Below are positions 59,601-64,000 of a stretch of DNA of 64,000 bases, in pieces. The stretch is from NCBI RefSeq assembly GCF_018130765.1, contig NZ_JAFCJZ010000030.1, positions 31,534-95,533 of the forward strand. Reading direction: 5' to 3'. The notes under the pieces were generated by a model that saw nothing but the letters and a program-made list of their open reading frames with translations, did not search any database and was not told where the DNA came from. The position numbers and the translations under genes are program-made. The stretch comes from Bradyrhizobium iriomotense (GTDB lineage: Bacteria > Pseudomonadota > Alphaproteobacteria > Rhizobiales > Xanthobacteraceae). Numbering within the stretch: position 1 is the stretch's first letter; the number at the start of each line of letters is the position of its first letter.

Positions 59601-60240
59601 CCACTACGTGCTGATCGCCGTGAGCGATACCGGCACCGGCATTCCAGCGAGCATGCTGGCGCGGGTGTTCGATCCCTTCTTCACCTCGAAGGGACCGGGC
59701 AAGGGCACCGGGCTCGGGCTTTCCATGGTCTATGGCTTCATCAAGCAGTCCGCCGGCCACATCAAGATCTACAGCGAGGAAGGCCACGGCACCACGATCA
59801 AGATGTACCTGCCGCCGGGCAAGACCGCGACGGCAGTCGGCGACGGCGTGACGCCCGCGACGATCGAGGGCGGACACGAGACGATCCTGGTGGTCGAGGA
59901 CGACCGCCTGGTGCGCGACTACGTGCTGGCGCAACTGCATGCGCTGGGTTACGTCACCCTGCAGGCCGCGAACGCCGCGGAGGCGCTCGCGATCGTCGCC
60001 GCCGAAAAACCGTTCGACCTGCTGTTCACCGACGTCATCATGCCCGGCAAGATGAACGGGCGGCAGCTCGCCGACGAGCTGATGAAGACGCGCCCCGATC
60101 TCAAGGTGGTCTACACGTCAGGCTATACCGAGAACGCGATCATCCATCACGGCCGGCTGGATTCCGGCGTCCTGCTGCTGGCAAAGCCCTATCGCAAGTC
60201 GGATCTGGCGCGGATCATCCGCAAGGCGCTGAACGGGTGA
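56644..60240 (+). CDS. Large membrane hybrid histidine kinase (CACHE-HAMP-PAS3-HisKA-HATPase-REC)
   Basis: The 1198-aa protein has TM1 (LAIAMILLVAVTVAAVGWLGY), a CACHE-type sensor (about 60-350), TM2 (TSLLVGILAVLAAALLAVLLA), HAMP, three PAS domains (about 450-820), HisKA with the phospho-acceptor His841 (GGVAHDFNNILT), an HATPase domain with LNLALNARDAMPGGG and DTGTGIPASML, and a C-terminal receiver with Asp1130 (LLFTDVIMPG). The HATPase N, G1 and G2 boxes look complete, so kinase activity is expected. A stand-alone receiver gene overlaps upstream and a FixJ-like regulator converges downstream. Confidence 0.93.
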   Translation: MSTPAADDEPLLSALDRSRRGRPASPANIRMTLATRLAIAMILLVAVTVAAVGWLGYRNITQAVIPRVLERVEAQSRLLATNLESYVAGARGDLTGYRSAAAINGLIRAHLGGGIDASDGVSEQTWRERIAARLVAEIEAKPSYAQFRIIGLDDNQRELVRVDRSGPNGTVRIVPDSELEHKSERTYFQETIRLAPGEIYVSPIELATRQGGTTGLHIPTLRIAMPLFTSDGKPFGIVIANIDMRPALDRVRSTTSSGGEIYVVNSRGDYLVHPDRTREFGSLRGHPSDWRKDFPFFAALAGSPDVATRLTTDESGRPSGAAIAPTLLAGKEWVAIIVTIPPSVFGRVPAAIQKTSLLVGILAVLAAALLAVLLARTLTRPIGRLTAAVEAIGSGRPADIPVDASGETGVLARAFARMVEETQAKTAALEREVREHRRTEAARSHHAAREQLFSAAVESSDDAIVMQSLDAVITGWNPAAERLYGYAASEAIGQSTAIIVPPDRREQGKDILLRIARGEPIERFETVRLRKDGTPVEISLSLSPIRGATGEIIGASGSARRLTDARRTERALQQQLEERRQLFDASQDLIMIMDSRGHVVQISPSCEAILGYRPDEMIGYSGADFIHPSHLERSREDMRALRRGEHPKLADTRCFHKDRREVWLSWLGNWSDQAKRFFFVGRDMTEARLAEESLRESEQLARNIVETALDAFVQTDERSIILNWSSRAEELFGWRRDEALGRSSIDLIVAPFERERVREGLVRFLDSRDGQMLNRRRELMCCRRDGKEFRAELSVTALKRREGILFNVFYRDLTDKIASEERVRHAEKMEAVGQLTGGVAHDFNNILTVITGTIEILADAVAKEPELAAITRMIDEAAGRGAELTQHLLAFARKQPLQPREIDINSLIIDTAKLLRPTLGEQIQIESVFEDESCIAIVDPNQLTTAILNLALNARDAMPGGGKLIVETGTAYLDEVYASVNDVRPGHYVLIAVSDTGTGIPASMLARVFDPFFTSKGPGKGTGLGLSMVYGFIKQSAGHIKIYSEEGHGTTIKMYLPPGKTATAVGDGVTPATIEGGHETILVVEDDRLVRDYVLAQLHALGYVTLQAANAAEALAIVAAEKPFDLLFTDVIMPGKMNGRQLADELMKTRPDLKVVYTSGYTENAIIHHGRLDSGVLLLAKPYRKSDLARIIRKALNG

Positions 60241-60250
60241 GGCGCGATCT

Positions 60251-60387
60251 CGTGTCCCGGACAAGGCGCAGCGTGCAAACGCTGCGACGCAGAGCCGGGA
60301 CCCAGAGCTGCCAGCCGTGGAGTTGGAGAGATGGGCCCCGGCTCAGCGGCGCATCATTTCATGATGCACCGCGTCCGGGGCACGAGA
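60251..60387. repeat. Intergenic repeat, family F copy 2
   Basis: cgtgtcccggacaaggcgca to gcgtccggggcacgaga; it shares gagccgggaccca, atgggccccggctcagcg and gcgcatcat-catgatgc with the copy at 35527-35697. It lies between the convergent hybrid-kinase and FixJ-like genes. Confidence 0.8.
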
Positions 60388-60392
60388 CCATT

Positions 60393-61028
60393 TTACGACG
60401 CGCGCTGAGCCGCGGTCATCACGATGCGGATCAGGTCGGCGGCATTGCGCGCACCGAGCTTCTTCATGATGTTGGCGCGGTGATCCTCGATGGTGCGCGG
60501 GCTGATGCCGAGGGTACGGCCGGCTTCCTTGTTGGACGCACCGGAGGCGAACTGCTCGAGCACCTCGCGCTCCCTGCGCGTCAACGGCTCGCGGCCGGGG
60601 AAATGCAGCGAGCCGAATTTCGGCGACGCGTTCTCCGCCTGCCTGCGTGCATAGGCCCCGATCGCCTCGTCGAGCCGACCGACGATCTCACTGCCGCGGA
60701 ACGGCTTCTCGATGAAGTCGAGCGCCCCGTTCTTGATCGCGCTCACCGCCATGGCGATGTCGCCTTGTCCGGAGATCATGAAGATCGGCGCCGGATAATC
60801 CTCGCCGTGCAACTCCCTCAGAATGTCGAGACCCGACTTTCCGGGAATGTGCACATCGAGCAGGATCGCAGCCGGCGTGCGGTTTCGCGCGACGGAGAGC
60901 AGCGCTGCGCCGTCCGCGAAACAGATCACCTCATAGCCCGCCGCCTTCAACACCATCGACAAGGTGTCGCGAACGGCAGGGTCGTCGTCGACTACGAAGA
61001 TTTCACCGCGAGAGCTTTGTTCGGCCAT
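60393..61028 (-). CDS. FixJ/NarL-family response regulator
   Basis: The ATG at 61028 gives 211 aa. The receiver (FVVDDDPAVRDTLSMVLKAAGY, phosphoacceptor in AAILLDVHIPGKSG, Lys in IEKPF) is linked to a LuxR-type helix-turn-helix (LTRREREVLEQFASGASNKEAGRTLGISPRTIEDHRANIMKKLGARNAADLIRI), the FixJ/TtrR subgroup. The frame is open to 61199 but no ribosome site is seen there. It probably gets its phosphate from a kinase such as the hybrid kinase that converges on it. Confidence 0.93.
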   Translation of the reverse strand: MAEQSSRGEIFVVDDDPAVRDTLSMVLKAAGYEVICFADGAALLSVARNRTPAAILLDVHIPGKSGLDILRELHGEDYPAPIFMISGQGDIAMAVSAIKNGALDFIEKPFRGSEIVGRLDEAIGAYARRQAENASPKFGSLHFPGREPLTRREREVLEQFASGASNKEAGRTLGISPRTIEDHRANIMKKLGARNAADLIRIVMTAAQRAS

Positions 61029-61177
61029 GTGCCACATCCAGTTGGCATGAAGGACTCGCGTCCGCGCCTCCCGTAATGGCGTTCGGCTCGGATTCGGCCC
61101 ACCCGTATTTGTACGGGACATGGACTTAACGCACAAGTAGCGGCGGGGTGCCTTATTGCGGGAGACGGAGAATATCC

Positions 61178-61468
61178 ATGCTAAATTACGCAGGCACACC
61201 CCCGCTCGCTGCGATGGCTGACGCCGACAGCCGTCAGTTGATCGCAGCCGAACTTCGCTCTCTGATCGCGCGCATCGACCTCAGTATGCGTCTGATCGAC
61301 GCGGCCATGCCCCCGGAGGACAACAGCGCCATCGCGGGTTCCAGCGAGATTTTCGTGCTTGACGACGTCACGCCCCGTTTTGCCACGGCAAGCGCCGCCC
61401 TCAACGCCTGCCGGGCGGAGCTCGACCTCGCCCTGCAGCAGCTGTCGGAATCGGACAGTCCCGCGTAA
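61178..61468 (+). CDS. Small hypothetical helical protein
   Basis: The ATG at 61178 has GGAGACGGAG upstream. The 96-aa product is Ala/Leu-rich and helical (RQLIAAELRSLIARIDLSMRLIDAAM, then ALNACRAELDLALQQLSES), with no signal peptide. It looks like a small coiled-coil or helical-bundle protein. It is divergent from the FixJ-like gene (149-bp spacer) and convergent with a receiver gene. The function is unknown. Confidence 0.7.
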   Translation: MLNYAGTPPLAAMADADSRQLIAAELRSLIARIDLSMRLIDAAMPPEDNSAIAGSSEIFVLDDVTPRFATASAALNACRAELDLALQQLSESDSPA

Positions 61469-61519
61469 GCCGCAATCGCGCGCCATCTGCCGCGACCCAC
61501 CGCATGGCAGTTCCGCGAT

Positions 61520-62023
61520 TCAAGCGCGGTGCCGCTCCACGATCGCGTCGGTCGCGACACCACCCCAGGTGTGAATCGCCGGCAGGCCCATCGCGGTCTT
61601 GCCGAGATTGGCGAGGCTGATGCGCAGGGCTGCGAGGTCGAGCGGCTTCGGCAGGCTCTGGAGCTCGATCCCGACCGAACGGGCGAAACTCCGGGCGGCG
61701 CTGCGACGCTTGCCGTCCATGCCGCTGATGACGATCACCGCGCCGGCGAACTTCGCCTCGGCCATCTCGCGCAGCACATCGATGCCGTCGCCATCCTCCA
61801 GCACAAGATCCAGCGTCACGCAGTCGAAGCGCGCCGCGCGGAGCTTCTCGATCGCCTCCGCCACGGACGGCGCCACGGTGACCTCGTGGCCGGCCTGCTT
61901 GGCGGCGACGGTGATCAGGCTGCGCTGCGTGGCGTCGTCGTCGACCACCAGGAGCTGAAGCGCACGCCGCTCGGCGACGTCGGGCAGGTTCGATGTGACG
62001 GGGGAAAGGGAACTTCTGGGCAT
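61520..62023 (-). CDS. Receiver-domain protein
   Basis: This 167-aa protein has a receiver domain at about 22-140: LLVVDDDATQRSLI acidic pocket, phosphoacceptor Asp in CVTLDLVLEDGDG, and Lys in SLPKPLDL. A 25-residue tail (GLPAIHTWGGVATDAIVERHRA) follows without DNA-binding features. It is 138 bp downstream of the PilZ-like gene on the same strand. It may be a phosphate sink or protein-protein regulator for the kinase or chemotaxis systems nearby. Confidence 0.87.
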   Translation of the reverse strand: MPRSSLSPVTSNLPDVAERRALQLLVVDDDATQRSLITVAAKQAGHEVTVAPSVAEAIEKLRAARFDCVTLDLVLEDGDGIDVLREMAEAKFAGAVIVISGMDGKRRSAARSFARSVGIELQSLPKPLDLAALRISLANLGKTAMGLPAIHTWGGVATDAIVERHRA

Positions 62024-62161
62024 TGCCGGATCCTGAGATTGAGACCGGCAATGGATACACGGCGCGCGCTTAGGCCCCGTAAAACTGCTGCGGCAAATTC
62101 ATCCGGATGTTTCAGCAAATATAAAGCAACGTGGCGGAAAGCGCTGGGCACCACCCGCCGG

Positions 62162-62479
62162 TCAGGCCGCCGCGTCGTGACCGCCGGCTGCGCCGCGCTT
62201 CTTGCGGTTCTTGCCGCGCAGGAACTGGATGTCCATTTCGGCGCCGTTGACCCGCACCAGCTCGCAGCGGCGGTAGGCAAGGCCGGTCGACGACAGCAGC
62301 AGGAAGAACTCCTTCAGGTTCAAGCCCTGGATCGAGCCTTCCACCGTCAGGATGGCATCGGTGTCGGAAATGGCGTTGAGCTTGCAGTCGCGGCGCCAGG
62401 TGCCGTCGATGGCCATGATGCAGACATCATAGCCGCGGCTGAACGTCACGCGCTCGGCGCCCTTGCCATCCTCGGCCAT
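62162..62479 (-). CDS. Degenerate PilZ-domain protein
   Basis: The 105-aa product starts at 62479, two bases after the cheR stop, so it belongs to the che operon. The fold resembles PilZ: a beta-barrel with CKLNAISDTDAILTVEG where c-di-GMP binders have D/NxSxxG, and GAEMDIQFLRGK near the end. The N-terminal RxxxR motif is absent (YDVCIMAIDG) and the second motif is altered, so nucleotide binding is doubtful. It may act as a protein-interaction module for chemotaxis. The Lys/Arg-rich tail is short. Confidence 0.75.
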   Translation of the reverse strand: MAEDGKGAERVTFSRGYDVCIMAIDGTWRRDCKLNAISDTDAILTVEGSIQGLNLKEFFLLLSSTGLAYRRCELVRVNGAEMDIQFLRGKNRKKRGAAGGHDAAA

Positions 62480-62481
62480 GC

Positions 62482-63360
62482 CTATCGTCCTGCCATCACC
62501 GCCATGCGCGGCGCCGCGCCGGCGAGAACCGGCTTGGCAACCGCCGCACGCGGATCGTTCGGCTTGTAGAGGCCGCGCCGGTCCGGAATCGGCCGGAACG
62601 TATCGGTCAATCCGACCACGGTTTCCGCCGCGCCGAGCACCAGGAAGCCGTCGGGCTCGATCTGGCGCGCCAGGCGGTTGAAGATGTTGATCTTGGTGTC
62701 CTGGTCGAAATAGATCAGCACGTTGCGGCAGAAGATCACGTCGAAGGTGCCGAACTGGGAGAAATCGTGCAGCAGGTTGAGCTGCCGGTGCTGGATCATC
62801 GCCCGCAATTCGGGATTGATCTGCCAGGTCTCGCCGGTCTGCTTGAAATACTTCACCAGCATCTGGATCGGCAGGCCGCGTTGCACCTCGAACTGGCTGT
62901 AGACGCCGGCCTTGGCCTTCTCCAGCACCTCCTGCGACAGGTCGGTGGCAATGATCTCGACGCGCCAGCCGGTCAGGGCCGCGCCCATCTCCTTCAGGCA
63001 CATCGCCAACGAATAGGGCTCCTGCCCGGTCGAGCCGGCGGCGCACCAGATCCGCACGCTGCGCTTGCCGGCGCGCGCCTTGATGACCTCCGGCATGATC
63101 GTGTCGCGGAAATGATCGAACGGGACCTTGTCGCGGAAGAAGAAGGTCTCGTTGGTGGTCATGGCTTCGACCACGTCGGTAATCAGCTGGCGCGAGCCGG
63201 CTTGCAGCTTCTGCACGAGCTCGGCGATGCCGGAGAGTCCGGCCTTGCGGGCGAGCGGCAGCAGGCGGCTTTCGATCAGATATTGCTTGTCTGCGGACAG
63301 GTCGAGACCGGAATTATCCTTCAGAAACTTACGCAGATACTCGTACTCGGTCGGGGTCAC
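62482..63360 (-). CDS. cheR: Chemotaxis protein methyltransferase
   Basis: The GTG at 63360 gives a start at the conserved TPTEYEYLRKFLK; a GTG at 63420 is less likely. GAGAGG lies upstream of 63360. The 292-aa enzyme has the CheR N-terminal helical domain and SAM-binding C-terminal domain: RIWCAAGSTGQEPYSLAM, EIIATDLSQEVLEKAKAGVY, and DVIFCRNVLIYFD with FLVLGAAETV. It methylates glutamates on chemoreceptors. It lies between cheY and the PilZ-like gene on the minus strand. Confidence 0.95.
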   Translation of the reverse strand: MTPTEYEYLRKFLKDNSGLDLSADKQYLIESRLLPLARKAGLSGIAELVQKLQAGSRQLITDVVEAMTTNETFFFRDKVPFDHFRDTIMPEVIKARAGKRSVRIWCAAGSTGQEPYSLAMCLKEMGAALTGWRVEIIATDLSQEVLEKAKAGVYSQFEVQRGLPIQMLVKYFKQTGETWQINPELRAMIQHRQLNLLHDFSQFGTFDVIFCRNVLIYFDQDTKINIFNRLARQIEPDGFLVLGAAETVVGLTDTFRPIPDRRGLYKPNDPRAAVAKPVLAGAAPRMAVMAGR

Positions 63361-63422
63361 GGATGGCCTCTCAGAAAGCTGCACTGGAACACTCTGGCCC
63401 AAACACTTTAGGCCAGACACAC

Positions 63423-63809
<387 letters not shown>

Positions 63810-63841
63810 TTTGGTTCTCCGGCTTCGATGTTTTCGTTGGC

Positions 63842-64000
63842 TTACGCTGCCATTTGCACTGTGGTTTCGAGTTCGAGGACGCGATCGACGTCGAGCACGA
63901 CCATGAGCTGGCCGTCGAGGCGATGGACGCCGCCGGCGAGCTTGGCCATGCGGGGATCGAGGTTGACGGGGTTCTCTTCCATGCCGGCCTCGGGCAGGCG
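63842..64000 (-). CDS. cheW: CheW C-terminal part (cut by window edge)
   Basis: The final 52 codons before the stop at 63842-63844 read RLPEAGMEENPVNLDP, then HRLDGQLMVVLDVDRVLELE, the conserved CheW/CheA-regulatory-domain ending. The 5' part lies beyond the window. It is the gene upstream of cheY in the che operon, coupling receptors to CheA. Confidence 0.85.
   Translation of the reverse strand, partial: RLPEAGMEENPVNLDPRMAKLAGGVHRLDGQLMVVLDVDRVLELETTVQMAA

Noticed and set aside
58180..61076. Long frames on both strands over the hybrid kinase
   Set aside because: Both are shadows of the kinase frame, whose motifs are intact.

Overview
The window comes from a high-GC alphaproteobacterium, most probably Bradyrhizobium or a close relative (inference). 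The reasons are the GC-rich third-position codon use, two perfect Fnr/FixK-type boxes, several families of palindromic intergenic repeats, and a che cluster and small exported proteins of rhizobial type. No rRNA, complete canonical tRNA, insertion sequence or CRISPR array was seen. The right edge cuts through a cheW gene.

Layout. 0.3-7 kb: a pseudo-caspase/TPR protein, an OmpA-like protein and a membrane-fusion/RND efflux pair. 7-12.7 kb: a Crp/Fnr regulator divergent from an AsmA protein, then a CACHE-HAMP-GAF nucleotide cyclase. 12.8-20.5 kb: a short orphan gene between two copies of a 29-bp repeat, then a type I restriction-modification operon (order R-S-antitoxin-toxin-M) with a PIN/AbrB toxin-antitoxin pair inside it. 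A terminator and a tRNA-like sequence lie upstream of hsdR. 20.7-27 kb: envelope proteins (LTXXQ-like, LysM) and a CACHE-PAS-GGDEF-EAL protein. 27-30.4 kb: a gene-poor accessory stretch with a frameshifted gene and small exported proteins, two of them behind perfect TTGAT-N4-ATCAA boxes.

30.4-46 kb: a GMC oxidoreductase, very small membrane proteins, a beta-propeller lactonase-like protein, an orphan membrane-fusion protein convergent with a second pseudo-caspase, a possible terpenoid-cyclase-like protein with a DxDTT motif, a secreted SNase-like nuclease, a class V aminotransferase, an MBOAT/SGNH-like acylation pair and a prolyl oligopeptidase. 46.4-53.7 kb: a catabolic locus with an SMP-30 lactonase, RraA-like aldolase, IlvD/Edd dehydratase, NitT/TauT-type ABC transporter and divergent GntR regulator, with a 26-bp perfect palindrome between regulator and transporter. 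53.7-64 kb: signalling genes, namely an MCP, two stand-alone receivers, a large hybrid kinase, a FixJ-like regulator and a cheW-cheY-cheR-PilZ operon.

The most notable points are: two paralogous caspase-fold proteins that have both lost the His and Cys of the catalytic dyad, each next to a related membrane-fusion protein; the toxin-antitoxin pair coupled between hsdS and hsdM; a micro-oxic regulon candidate at 28-30 kb; and the DxDTT protein.
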